A stretch of 64,000 bases of DNA. Origin: Firm-13 sp037143795 (lineage in GTDB: Bacteria; Bacillota; Clostridia; Saccharofermentanales; Saccharofermentanaceae). Below the pieces are notes generated by a model. That model did not search any database and was not told where the DNA came from. It saw nothing but the letters and a program-made list of their open reading frames with translations. A program made the translations under genes and the position numbers. The stretch lies in contig JBAWXZ010000003.1 of the NCBI GenBank assembly GCA_037143795.1, forward strand, positions 1 to 64,000. Direction: 5' to 3'. Positions 26,798-35,815 of this stretch are shown here, piece by piece. Each line of letters starts with the position of its first letter. The first letter of the stretch is position 1.

Positions 26798-28111
26798 ATG
26801 CAAAACAAGGTGTCTGCAAGAACATGGATCGTTGTTGTCTTGTTTGGTCTATTTGGTCAGATTGCCTGGGTTGTTGAAAACATGTATTTCAATCTGTTTC
26901 TTTTTAATGAAATCGGAGGAACCACCACGGATATTACCATGATGGTAGCAGCCAGTGCGATTACAGCGACCGCAGCGACGCTTCTTATGGGCGCCTTAAG
27001 CGACAGGGTCGGACACAGGAGGCTGTTTATTTCCGTCGGCTATATAGCATGGGGACTGGTGACGGCAGCTTTTGCCTTGATTTCCAGGGACAATGTAGCC
27101 GTGTTTGCACCGGCCGCGAGCGTTGTCGCAACGGCGGTTACCCTGGTAATTATCCTGGACTGCATCATGACATATATGGGGTCCACGGCCAATGACGCCA
27201 GCTTCAATGCATGGGTAACGGAATCCGTCGACACCGCCAATCGAGGCAAGGTAGAAGGAGTCCTCTCGACTTTTCCGCTTTTGGCGATGATTATCGTCAG
27301 CAGCGTGTCCGGCATACTGATCGATTCGATCGGCTACCCGCTGTTCTTTGTCTCCCTTGGAGGACTTGTATCGGCAGCCGGTATCGCAGGACTTTTTATT
27401 ATCCGGGAGATACCGCATCCGCAGGTGCAGCGCGGCAGTTATCTCTCCGATATTATCTACGGGTTTCGTCCGAGTGTCGTGAAAACGCACGGCAGCCTTT
27501 ATCTCACCCTGGTATGTATGGGTATTTTTGGCATTGCGACCCAGATTTTCATGCCGTTTCTGATTATCTATTTTGAACATTATCTCAAAATGAATGCAGT
27601 GACGTACAGTGTCGTGCTGGGCTCGGTTATTCTTGTCAGTTCCATTATCAGCATTATTCTCGGCAGGCTTGTCGACCGCTTTGGCCGTAAAAGATTCTCT
27701 TACGCCGCCGTGTTTATTTTTACTGCGGGACTCGTGCTGATCTTTTTTGTCCGTGCGGTTCCCCTTGTCGCGCTGTCGGGAACAATTATGATGTGCGGTT
27801 TTCTTCTACTTAACATTGTCATCAATACCTCCGTCCGTGACAACACGCCGAAGGACAAAGTCGGCCATTTCCAGGGGATCCGCATGATCTTTTTCGTGCT
27901 TATTCCGATGACAATCGGTCCGGCGATCGGCAATGCCGTAATCCAGAACAGCAACATAACTTTTATAAATGAATTTAAAGAGGTAACCAGGATTCCTACA
28001 CCGGAAGTATTCCTGACGGCCGCTGTCGTGGCGGTTCTGATCATCATACCGATGATCCGTGTACAAAAGCAGGCGGAGAAGGATAAAAAGAATGGACAAA
28101 ATCGAGGGTAA
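26798..28111 (+). CDS. MFS transporter, probably for oligosaccharides
   Basis: A 437-residue major-facilitator carrier with about 12 membrane helices. The loop 2-3 motif ALSDRVGHRRLF and its second-half copy RLVDRFGRKRF are clear. It lies between two glycosidase genes and overlaps the second by 20 bases, so it most likely imports the glycoside they cut. The intracellular nature of both glycosidases supports import before hydrolysis. AAAAGGAG precedes the ATG. Confidence 0.88.
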   Translation: MQNKVSARTWIVVVLFGLFGQIAWVVENMYFNLFLFNEIGGTTTDITMMVAASAITATAATLLMGALSDRVGHRRLFISVGYIAWGLVTAAFALISRDNVAVFAPAASVVATAVTLVIILDCIMTYMGSTANDASFNAWVTESVDTANRGKVEGVLSTFPLLAMIIVSSVSGILIDSIGYPLFFVSLGGLVSAAGIAGLFIIREIPHPQVQRGSYLSDIIYGFRPSVVKTHGSLYLTLVCMGIFGIATQIFMPFLIIYFEHYLKMNAVTYSVVLGSVILVSSIISIILGRLVDRFGRKRFSYAAVFIFTAGLVLIFFVRAVPLVALSGTIMMCGFLLLNIVINTSVRDNTPKDKVGHFQGIRMIFFVLIPMTIGPAIGNAVIQNSNITFINEFKEVTRIPTPEVFLTAAVVAVLIIIPMIRVQKQAEKDKKNGQNRG

Positions 28112-29933
28112 ACTATATACGGAATTTGGTGAAAAAATACTGGAGGAAATGGACAAAGCGGATTTTGTACCGCTCAGTGAATACCCGCGCCCGCAAATGG
28201 TCCGGGACAGCTACCTGTGCCTCAACGGCTGGTGGGAATATGCAATTATCAAAGGCGGTGAAACTGCTGCCGCAGGCAGGAAGGCAATTGTCCACGGAGA
28301 TGTGACGGCCGGAGACGGGACTGTCGCAGCGGGCTGGAACCCCGTTCCGGAATGGGGCAGGATACTGGTCCCCTTTTCACCGGAGGCGCCCCTTTCTACG
28401 GTTGGCAGGACGGTCAATCCGGAAGACAGGCTTTTATACCGGCGGTCATTTAAGCTGCCCGGAGGATTTAACCGCGGTAGGGTGCTCCTGCATTTTGATG
28501 CGGTGGATTACCGATGCAGGGTTTTCCTGAACGGGCACATTGCGGGGGAGCATAAAGGCGGATACTTCGCTTTTTCCATGGATATCACACCGTTTCTGGA
28601 AGAGGAAAACCTGCTGTTGCTGGAAGTTGACGATCCTACGGATACATCCTTCATAGCACGCGGCAAACAGAGAATCCGCCGCGGTACGATCTGGTATACG
28701 CCCCAAAGCGGCATATGGCAGACGGTTTGGCTGGAAAGCGTGCCGGAGGAATACATTGCATCTTTTCGCATCACGCCCGATATTGACGCAAAAAAAGTCA
28801 GACTGGAAATGGAGAGCACATTGTCACAGGGCCATGTGGTAATTACTGACGGGCAGGCGGTTATGGCGCAGGGTCTTATAGAGGGCAAAACGGCCGTCCT
28901 GGCGTTCCCTGATTTTACATTGTGGTCGCCGGAGAATCCGAAGCTGTACGATGTGGAAATCACAATGGGCAAGGATACGGTGAATAGTTATGTGGGTATG
29001 CGCAAGTTCTCCATCGGCACGGGCAAAGACGGCCGACCGGGGCTGTACCTCAATAACCGGCCCTGCTTTCACAACGGCGTTCTGGACCAGGGGTACTATC
29101 CTGACGGACTGATGACCCCTCCCGGTGACGGGGCGATGATCTTCGACATTACGGCGATGAAGAATCTGGGATTCAATATGCTAAGGAAACATATTAAAAT
29201 CGAACCGCTGCGCTGGTATTATCATTGCGACCGCCTGGGCATGATTGTCTGGCAGGACATGGTCAACGGCGGCAGAAATAGATTCATGCTGATGAATGTA
29301 TTGTCGTATCTCGGAATTCCCTGCAATGACAGGCTGCACCTGCTTTTCGGGCGCCGGGAAAAGGCCGGGCGGGATGAATATATGGTCGATACAGAGCGGA
29401 CGATCCGGCATCTGTACAATGTCACCTCCCTTGGCATGTGGGTGCCGTTCAATGAATCCTGGGGACAGTTTGACGGCGATGCTGTGGCGGAATGGGTGAA
29501 GCAGCAGGACGGCAGCCGTACGATCGACCGTTACAGCGGATGGCACGACCAGGGACATTCGGATTTTGCCAGCCTGCACATATATTTCAGGCCCTTTAAG
29601 ATGCCGCGGAATCGCGGGAAATGCGTGATCCTTTCCGAATTCGGAGGCTATTCCTACAAAGAACCGGATCACAGTTTCATTACCCGGAAGGATTTCGGGT
29701 ATAAGAAATTCACCAGCCGGGCCGGTCTGTCGCAGGGCTACCGGGAGCTTTTTGAAAAGGAAATCATCCCTGCAATTCCCGCCGGCCTGTGTGCTTCGGT
29801 CTACACCCAGCTGACGGACATCGAGGATGAGGTCAACGGTATTCTGACATACGACCGCAAGGTGCAAAAGATCGATTCTGCCGCGGACGTAAACAGGGAA
29901 ATCGACAATAAATGCAGCGAAACGCATGTGTAA
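28092..29933 (+). CDS. Glycoside hydrolase family 2 enzyme
   Basis: A 613-residue GH2 protein without signal peptide. In order: a jelly-roll sugar-binding domain (about 40-190, FDAVDYRCRVFLNGH), an immunoglobulin-like domain (about 195-280) and a TIM barrel (about 285-600). The catalytic acid/base is Glu455 in PFNESWGQF, and the nucleophile is Glu516 in ILSEFGGYS. Known activities of the family are beta-galactosidase, beta-glucuronidase, beta-mannosidase and arabinosidase; which applies here cannot be read. The ATG at 28092 lies inside the MFS gene's 3' end. Confidence 0.88.
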   Translation: MDKIEGKLYTEFGEKILEEMDKADFVPLSEYPRPQMVRDSYLCLNGWWEYAIIKGGETAAAGRKAIVHGDVTAGDGTVAAGWNPVPEWGRILVPFSPEAPLSTVGRTVNPEDRLLYRRSFKLPGGFNRGRVLLHFDAVDYRCRVFLNGHIAGEHKGGYFAFSMDITPFLEEENLLLLEVDDPTDTSFIARGKQRIRRGTIWYTPQSGIWQTVWLESVPEEYIASFRITPDIDAKKVRLEMESTLSQGHVVITDGQAVMAQGLIEGKTAVLAFPDFTLWSPENPKLYDVEITMGKDTVNSYVGMRKFSIGTGKDGRPGLYLNNRPCFHNGVLDQGYYPDGLMTPPGDGAMIFDITAMKNLGFNMLRKHIKIEPLRWYYHCDRLGMIVWQDMVNGGRNRFMLMNVLSYLGIPCNDRLHLLFGRREKAGRDEYMVDTERTIRHLYNVTSLGMWVPFNESWGQFDGDAVAEWVKQQDGSRTIDRYSGWHDQGHSDFASLHIYFRPFKMPRNRGKCVILSEFGGYSYKEPDHSFITRKDFGYKKFTSRAGLSQGYRELFEKEIIPAIPAGLCASVYTQLTDIEDEVNGILTYDRKVQKIDSAADVNREIDNKCSETHV

Positions 29934-29995
29934 TGATACAATCTATACGGATGACAAAAGAGGAGGCCGGTTCTGGAACAGATAGGAGTGGGATC

Positions 29996-31480
29996 ATGGA
30001 AAAACTGATTTTGGCAATTGATATAGGCACGAGTGCTGTCAAAGCATCCCTTTTTGCCGCCGATCTACGTATTTTGGACAGTTCCTCTGCGGAGTACCCT
30101 ACATATTTTCCTGCCGGCGGGCAGGCAGAACAGGAAGCGGGGGATTGGTGGCAATCCGCCGTCAAGGCTGTAAGTGAACTCAAAGGCCGCCGGGGGGACG
30201 TGACGGCACAAATTGCGGCTATCGGAGTAAGCGGCCATATGCTGGGACTTCTGCCGGTTGACAGGGACGGCAACGCGCTGATGCGCTCTATGATTCACAC
30301 CGACAGCCGTGCTTCCGAAGAAGCCCGGCAGCTTGCCGGCCGGTTCGGCGTGGAGCAGCTGTACAACTGGACCGGTAATGTCTTAAGTCCGGCTGCCTCA
30401 CTTGCCAAAGCAATGTGGGTCCGTAACAGGCATCCTGATATATATGCAAATACGTTCGCTTTTTTGCAGTCCAAGGACTATATGGTGATGAAGCTCACGG
30501 GAGGAGTATTTTCCGCAGACTATTCCGATGCATCGCACGGCTCTTTACTGAATCTGGATACGTTGTCGTATCTGACGGATGTTTTTGAAGCAGTGGGACT
30601 GGATGCGGATAAATTTCCGCCGCTTCATAAAAGCCACGATGTGGTGGGCAGTCTCTGTGCTGCCGCCGCGCATCAGATGGGCCTTGCGGAAGGTATTCCG
30701 GTCGTCGCAGGCGGCGGTGACGGAGCCTGCGCCAACGTCGGCTCAGGACTTGCCCGTAAAGGAGATATTTATTGTTCGCTGGGAACAACCGCATGGATCG
30801 CTTTCAACAGCGAAAAACAATTCCGCGATGAGCAGCGCCGCGTATTCAACATTGTTTCACTGGACGGCGAAAGCTTCGGCGTATTTGGAACGATGCAGTC
30901 AGCCGGACGCTCCGTATCATGGGTACAGGAGATCTTTGGGGTGGGCTCGCCGGTTGAACTCGACGAACGTGCAGCAACCGTACCCGCCGGAAGCGACGGT
31001 TTGATTTATCTTCCGTACATAGAAGGGGAACGGTCGCCGATCTTTGATTCCGAAGCCAGAGGTGTATTCTTTGGAATGCATGTGTCGCATACTGCCAATC
31101 ATTTCCTCAGGGCGACGCTGGAAGGCGTAGCTTTTGCACTTTCGAGCATACTCGAAGTATCCGGCGGCAGTGCGACCGGATCGATTCTCCGTATCATCGG
31201 CGGCGGTGCCAAATCGGCCTTATGGAAACAAATCATCGCCGATATCTGCGAACGCGATATCGCAGACCTGTCGGTACCGGCGGCTGCCGTGACCTCCCTT
31301 GGCGCGGCTGTCGCGGCCGGTGTCGGAACGGGGATTTTTACAGGCTATGCCGATGCCGTCAAAAATATCAGCATTACAGCCGTAACCAGGCACGTGCCTC
31401 AAAATTCCGTGCTGTATGCGAAGAATAAAGAAAAATATGCGCGGCTGTATCCGCAGCTCAAAGAAATCTATCACATGTAG
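29996..31480 (+). CDS. FGGY-family carbohydrate kinase (xylulokinase-like)
   Basis: A 494-residue sugar kinase with the actin-like duplicated fold. The N-terminal phosphate loop is LAIDIGTSAVKASLF, GVSGHMLGLLP contributes the sugar pocket, and the C-terminal signature ATLEGVAFALSSILE and IGGGAKSALWKQIIADI match XylB-type kinases. It would phosphorylate a ketopentose or similar sugar released by the GH127/GH2 pair. ATG at 29996 follows AGGAG with seven bases spacing. An isomerase or epimerase to complete the pathway is not in this window. Confidence 0.88.
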   Translation: MEKLILAIDIGTSAVKASLFAADLRILDSSSAEYPTYFPAGGQAEQEAGDWWQSAVKAVSELKGRRGDVTAQIAAIGVSGHMLGLLPVDRDGNALMRSMIHTDSRASEEARQLAGRFGVEQLYNWTGNVLSPAASLAKAMWVRNRHPDIYANTFAFLQSKDYMVMKLTGGVFSADYSDASHGSLLNLDTLSYLTDVFEAVGLDADKFPPLHKSHDVVGSLCAAAAHQMGLAEGIPVVAGGGDGACANVGSGLARKGDIYCSLGTTAWIAFNSEKQFRDEQRRVFNIVSLDGESFGVFGTMQSAGRSVSWVQEIFGVGSPVELDERAATVPAGSDGLIYLPYIEGERSPIFDSEARGVFFGMHVSHTANHFLRATLEGVAFALSSILEVSGGSATGSILRIIGGGAKSALWKQIIADICERDIADLSVPAAAVTSLGAAVAAGVGTGIFTGYADAVKNISITAVTRHVPQNSVLYAKNKEKYARLYPQLKEIYHM

Positions 31481-31518
31481 ACACCCTGCCGTTATGTTAA
31501 TTGAAGGGAGAGATATTC

Positions 31519-32232
31519 TTGGCGCCTGAGACAACAAAAAGAGGCTTCGACCCCAATGATCAGGAATGGTTTTCCACAGAAGCCTTATCCCTGCTTGGAA
31601 CTGCGCAGGAAGAAGTGCAGTGGCTTCTTGACAGGGGATACAAAATCGGACCGGCGATCGATTTTGTCGGAAGCCATTACCAGCTTTCGTCAAGGCAGCG
31701 TTCCGCCCTCCAGCGGGCCTCTTCCTCTTCTGCCCAATATGACAGACGAAAAGCCAGTCAGCTTCCTTTTGAAGCAGCAAAGGACGGGTGCCTTTGCATC
31801 GATGGATTCAACCTGATCATCCTGCTTGAGACTGCACTTTCGGGAAGCCTTGTCATACTAGGAAAAGACGGGGTTTACAGGGATCTTGCAGGTGTAAGGG
31901 GATCCTACAGGCTGATCGGGGAGACCGAATCGGCCTTGGAACTCATAGGGCAGTGTCTGGCGGAACTCAGGGTGCCTGAGGCTGTTTTCTATCTGGACAA
32001 GCCTGTTTCCAACTCCGGTAGACTCAGGAACAGAATTCTCGAATATGCCCAAAAGTGGAATATTCCGGTCCGCGTCGAGCTTGTTCCCAATGCGGACGTT
32101 ATTCTGACCACGATGGAACGGATTGTCACCGGGGATTCCGTTATTCTTGACCAGTGCCCGAGCTGGTTTAACCTTTCGAAGAAAATCATCGGCGATTATA
32201 TTAAAGATGCATGGATTATCGGCTTCAACTGA
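31519..32232 (+). CDS. DUF434 protein
   Basis: A 237-residue protein with the DUF434 arrangement: an N-terminal helical region (KIGPAIDFVGSHYQLSSRQRSAL, about 45-67) followed by a domain with CIDGFNLIILLETALSG and SVILDQCPSWFNLSKKI. Its biochemical role is unknown. The likely start is TTG at 31519, six bases after AAGGGAGAG; the TTG at 31501 lies inside the ribosome site and is unlikely. It follows the sugar kinase by 38 bases and may be the last gene of that transcript. Confidence 0.75.
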   Translation: MAPETTKRGFDPNDQEWFSTEALSLLGTAQEEVQWLLDRGYKIGPAIDFVGSHYQLSSRQRSALQRASSSSAQYDRRKASQLPFEAAKDGCLCIDGFNLIILLETALSGSLVILGKDGVYRDLAGVRGSYRLIGETESALELIGQCLAELRVPEAVFYLDKPVSNSGRLRNRILEYAQKWNIPVRVELVPNADVILTTMERIVTGDSVILDQCPSWFNLSKKIIGDYIKDAWIIGFN

Positions 32233-32240
32233 CTTGGTGA

Positions 32241-32283
32241 TTTGCTTGTTTTCAAGCAAAAGAAACTCTGACTCTAGTATAAT
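32241..32283 (+). promoter_or_regulatory. Perfect inverted repeat and -10 box before a nitroreductase gene
   Basis: TTTGCTTG-TTTT-CAAGCAAA (32241-32260) is a perfect 8-bp inverted repeat, and TATAAT lies at 32278-32283. The repeat covers the expected -35 area, so it may be an operator. With no T-run after it, a terminator role for the upstream gene is less likely. The nitroreductase ATG is 50 bases downstream of the -10. Confidence 0.45.
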
Positions 32284-32332
32284 AAGGAGGCAGGAAAGCG
32301 GGTACCCGTACTGCTTTTACGGAGGTAATAAT

Positions 32333-32965
32333 ATGGCTGAACTTAACGACACAATAAAATCACGCCGCAGCATCCGGAAATTTCTTACTGATACAATTCC
32401 TGATGAAGAGATTCGTGAAATTATTGATGCGGGAATGAATGCCCCGAGCGGGTGCAACAGCCAATGCTGGCAATTTATCGCGGTTAAGGACAAGGTCCTG
32501 ATGCAGGAAATTGCTGGCGCAGCGGAAGACGGCATTAAGGAATTTTATAAGAACGCGGATTACGGGCCGGCCTTTATAGAATCAAGGATCAAACAAACAA
32601 CTTTTTTCAAAAATGCACCTCTTGTGATTTTTGTATTTTTAACACGTCTGGATTATTATGATCCGCGGGCAGAAAAATATTATCAGGACCTTGGTCTCTC
32701 ACACAAGGAAATGATGGCGGCCCTTGGTTCGCCGGATATCCTTTCCATTGGAGCAGCTATTCAGAATATTCTGCTGACGATCCATGCAAAAGGCCTGGGA
32801 GCCTGCTGGATGAATGACCCCATCGTCTCGGAGAAAAATATTTGCCGTATCCTTGATGTTCCCGCTGACTGGCAGCTGATAAGTGTTATTCCTGTTGGGA
32901 AACCGGCATACACACCACATGAAAAGCTGCTTAAGAATATAGATGAAGTCTTGAGCATTCGATAA
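32333..32965 (+). CDS. Nitroreductase-family flavoprotein
   Basis: A 210-residue FMN-dependent oxidoreductase. The N-terminal FMN-phosphate motif RRSIRKFLTDTIPDEEIREI and NAPSGCNSQCWQFIAV are classic, and the C-terminal AIQNILLTIHAKGLGACWM and VPVGKPAY-like VIPVGKPAYTPHEK complete the flavin site. Substrates in this family range from nitroaromatics to quinones. Start is ATG 32333 after GGAGG. It appears to be transcribed alone from the promoter just upstream. A second, different nitroreductase lies at 59.0 kb. Confidence 0.92.
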   Translation: MAELNDTIKSRRSIRKFLTDTIPDEEIREIIDAGMNAPSGCNSQCWQFIAVKDKVLMQEIAGAAEDGIKEFYKNADYGPAFIESRIKQTTFFKNAPLVIFVFLTRLDYYDPRAEKYYQDLGLSHKEMMAALGSPDILSIGAAIQNILLTIHAKGLGACWMNDPIVSEKNICRILDVPADWQLISVIPVGKPAYTPHEKLLKNIDEVLSIR

Positions 32966-33016
32966 TTTCTTATCTGTCTTGAATGCATATTTGAAAAAAA
33001 AGGGAGGGGAATACAG

Positions 33017-33700
33017 ATGGACTTTGATAGAATAAGGCAAGCCAATGCAGCATATACGGCTGAAAACAGTTTTAAAAATTCGGAAGAATTTGTGGATATC
33101 CGGAAGTTTTTTGCGATTCAGCAGCTGTACAATTCGGCTATTAAAGAAATAAAGACAAAGCTTGAAATCCTTGACGAAGAATTCCAGGTCAAATTCGACC
33201 ACAACCCTATTCATCATATGGAATATCGACTGAAATCCCCCAAAAGCATTGTCGAAAAACTGGAGAAGAAAAACTGTGAAATAAGCACGGCCTCTATCAG
33301 GCAGAATTTGACTGACGTCGCAGGAGTCCGGGTTATCTGTAACTATATTGACGATATTAACCGCATTGCGGATTTGCTGACACAGCAGGATGATATTGCG
33401 CTGATCCGGAGGCGTGACTATATTGCGCAGCCGAAGCCCAATGGGTACCGCAGTTTGCACCTTATTGTAACGGTGCCGGTTTTTCTGGCCGAAACCACGG
33501 AGAAGGTGCCTGTGGAAATTCAAATTCGAACCATAGCGATGGATTTCTGGGCCAGCCTTGAACATGAACTCAAATATAAGGCGGAGGATAAGATATCCGA
33601 AGAACTGCGCCGGCGGCTGAAGGAGAGTGCAGAATCAATTGCCCGACTTGATGTGGAAATGCAGTCAATATACAAAGAAATAAATCCGGACAGGAAGTAA
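33017..33700 (+). CDS. Small alarmone (p)ppGpp synthetase
   Basis: A 227-residue single-domain RelA/SpoT-type GTP pyrophosphokinase, like the YjbM/YwaC class. It transfers pyrophosphate from ATP to GTP or GDP. Synthetase motifs are present: RQNLTDVAGVRVICNYIDDI, KPNGYRSLHLIV, EIQIRTIAMDFWASLEHEL. There is no HD hydrolase, TGS or ACT domain, so it cannot degrade the alarmone or sense ribosomes directly. Basic and acidic helices follow the core, as in tetrameric small synthetases. A strong GGGAGGGG site precedes the ATG. Confidence 0.93.
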   Translation: MDFDRIRQANAAYTAENSFKNSEEFVDIRKFFAIQQLYNSAIKEIKTKLEILDEEFQVKFDHNPIHHMEYRLKSPKSIVEKLEKKNCEISTASIRQNLTDVAGVRVICNYIDDINRIADLLTQQDDIALIRRRDYIAQPKPNGYRSLHLIVTVPVFLAETTEKVPVEIQIRTIAMDFWASLEHELKYKAEDKISEELRRRLKESAESIARLDVEMQSIYKEINPDRK

Positions 33701-33793
33701 ACCGGATAAGAAGCCCCCGGACGAGGTATTTGAGTCGTGTAACCGGGCGGAAATGAAGAAGAAATACTAAAAAAGCATAAGGGGTACTTCCTG

Positions 33794-34738
33794 GTGAATA
33801 GGCAGACTGACGGACAGATGATCCGGTATGCACGACAACTTGCTGCAAAACATTATGGTCAGGAGCCGGTATCGATTGCCCCTCTGGGCGGCGGCTTTTA
33901 CGGAAGGGTGTTTCTCGCAGAACTGGACCGGGAGCCCTTAAAAGCAGTCATAAAGATCTATCTTTTCCATGGGTTGAATGGACGGGAAGCTGAACAGCTT
34001 GTGATTCTCGGCAAATATTCTGCAATTAAAATACCGCAGATCCATTTTACTCATGATGCAGACAATGAGATTCCCGTTGATGCGCTGGCGATGGAATACA
34101 TTGACGGGATCAATGCGGGCGGACTCACAGATATCCCGCCATCTGACAGGGACAGAATCGCGGACCAAATTATCGACAACCTGATTTCGTACCACAGCGT
34201 CGTTCATCCGGAGGGGTTCGGGGAAATTACCGGCGGGCCGTATGAGAAGGATTGGCGGATCTTATACAGGGGAAAAGCCTGCGCCATTTATCACAAGGCA
34301 CTCGATATGCAGGTAAGGGGTAAGCTCAGCGCCGCTGTCTGCGAGGCAGTCAAAAAAGCATATGACAGCTTTGATTTGATATTTTCAGAGCCTGTTGCAG
34401 CAGCGCGCCTGATACACGGGGATTACAACACCTGGAATATACTTGTAAATCACGGGCGGACCGGATGTGTCGCCGTAATCGACCCGTTCAACTGCTGCTG
34501 GGCTGATTCGGAACTCGACCTGTACCAGCTCAGCAATGCTAACGGCCAATATTTCGGGCTGTTGGATAAATACCGGGCAAAAGTGCCTTTAAGCAGCAAT
34601 TTTGAAATCAAAAACAGTTTTTATGAGCTATTTACCGAGATCATGCATTATAATGACGCCGGTAAGGATCCTGCAGCCTCCAATATTCCGCAGACAGCGC
34701 GGCAATTGGAAATTCACATGAAGAATATCGGCATTTAG
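33794..34738 (+). CDS. Aminoglycoside phosphotransferase-fold kinase
   Basis: A 314-residue small-molecule kinase of the APH/choline-kinase superfamily. It has a glycine-rich ATP loop LGGGFYGRVFLAEL (about 35), KAVIKIYL with the ATP lysine, and the catalytic Brenner motif LIHGDYNTWNIL (about 207-218). It ends with VAVIDPFNCCWADSELDL, where the metal-binding Asp sits. The substrate cannot be told: sugars, amino alcohols or antibiotics are all possible, and resistance should not be assumed. The GTG at 33794 follows AAGGGG; an ATG at 33818 is an alternative start. Confidence 0.82.
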   Translation: MNRQTDGQMIRYARQLAAKHYGQEPVSIAPLGGGFYGRVFLAELDREPLKAVIKIYLFHGLNGREAEQLVILGKYSAIKIPQIHFTHDADNEIPVDALAMEYIDGINAGGLTDIPPSDRDRIADQIIDNLISYHSVVHPEGFGEITGGPYEKDWRILYRGKACAIYHKALDMQVRGKLSAAVCEAVKKAYDSFDLIFSEPVAAARLIHGDYNTWNILVNHGRTGCVAVIDPFNCCWADSELDLYQLSNANGQYFGLLDKYRAKVPLSSNFEIKNSFYELFTEIMHYNDAGKDPAASNIPQTARQLEIHMKNIGI

Positions 34739-34780
34739 AAGTATGCTATATATAAAACATAGAAAACAGAAGGTATTACA

Positions 34781-35815
34781 ATGGATATTAAGGAATTGTT
34801 ATTTGGACTTACCGATACGGACGGTGTCTCGGGATCGGAAGAAAATGCAGGTGAGTTTGCCCTTGCCCGCCTCCGCAGCTATACCGATGATGCGTATATC
34901 GACTCTTTTGGAAGTGTAATCGGGAGAATCGGTGTACATTCGAAGGACAAGCCGACTCTCCTTTTAGACGCCCATATTGATGAAATCGGAATGATTGTAA
35001 CCTTTATTGATGAAAAGGGTTTTGTAAAAGTTGGAAACTGCGGCGGTCTCGACCGCAGGCTTCTCCTTGCTCAGCAGGTCTGCATTCACGGCAGGCAGCC
35101 GGTGCCGGGCGTTATCTGCTCGAAGCCTCCCCATCTGCTTACTGATGATGAGAAGAAAAAAGCTCCGGAGGTCGCTGATATCGCAATTGATACCGGTTAC
35201 AGTAAAGAGCGGCTGGAGCAACTAATTTCGCTTGGAGACCGCATTACTTTTTATGCAGTGAACAGGGAGCTTCTGAACGGGCGCGTCAGCGGGAAATCCT
35301 TTGATGACCGTTCGGGCGTTGCGGCCATACTTATGGCGCTTGACCTTCTGCAGACGGAAGGTGAACTGCCTTTTAACCTGACCGTACTTTTTTCCTCACA
35401 GGAAGAAGTTGGTGAGCGCGGCGCGCATATTGCCGCCTTCGATATTGCACCGGATTATGCCGTAGCGGTCGATGTAAGTTTCGGGCTTACATCCGATTCA
35501 CCGGAAGACAAATGCGGCAAAATGGGTAAAGGCGGTATGATCGGTATCTCCCCGTCGCTGAACCGGGCGATGTCGGACCGGCTTATCGAGCTCGCAAAGG
35601 AAAAAGAAATTCCATTCCAGATTGAAGTTATGCCGGAGCTTACCGGTACGAATGCGGATGTTATTGCAGTGACCAGGGGCGGAGTCAGGGCGGTGACCCT
35701 CTCAATTCCGCTTCGCTATATGCACACGCCGATAGAGACGATTGTCCTTTCGGACCTCGAGGCTGTAGCCAAATTACTTTGCGTGTTCGCCAGGGAGGGT
35801 ATGAATCATGCTTGA
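34781..35815 (+). CDS. M42-family metallo-aminopeptidase (first of pair)
   Basis: A 344-residue cytoplasmic peptidase of the M42 group (YsdC/FrvX/PepA-like tetrahedral aminopeptidases). The dinuclear metal ligands and catalytic base are visible: DAHIDEIGM, SFDDRSGVAAIL, SSQEEVGERGA, AVDVSFG and RYMHTPIE. It removes N-terminal residues from peptides; specificity differs among paralogues. It overlaps the next M42 gene by eight bases. Confidence 0.92.
   Translation: MDIKELLFGLTDTDGVSGSEENAGEFALARLRSYTDDAYIDSFGSVIGRIGVHSKDKPTLLLDAHIDEIGMIVTFIDEKGFVKVGNCGGLDRRLLLAQQVCIHGRQPVPGVICSKPPHLLTDDEKKKAPEVADIAIDTGYSKERLEQLISLGDRITFYAVNRELLNGRVSGKSFDDRSGVAAILMALDLLQTEGELPFNLTVLFSSQEEVGERGAHIAAFDIAPDYAVAVDVSFGLTSDSPEDKCGKMGKGGMIGISPSLNRAMSDRLIELAKEKEIPFQIEVMPELTGTNADVIAVTRGGVRAVTLSIPLRYMHTPIETIVLSDLEAVAKLLCVFAREGMNHA

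Noticed and set aside
32699..33565. Minus-strand frame across the nitroreductase and alarmone synthetase genes
   Set aside because: It covers two well-supported plus-strand genes and has no recognisable domain.
33794..34738. Aminoglycoside-resistance gene
   Set aside because: The kinase fold is shared by many metabolic kinases and nothing specific to resistance enzymes is visible.
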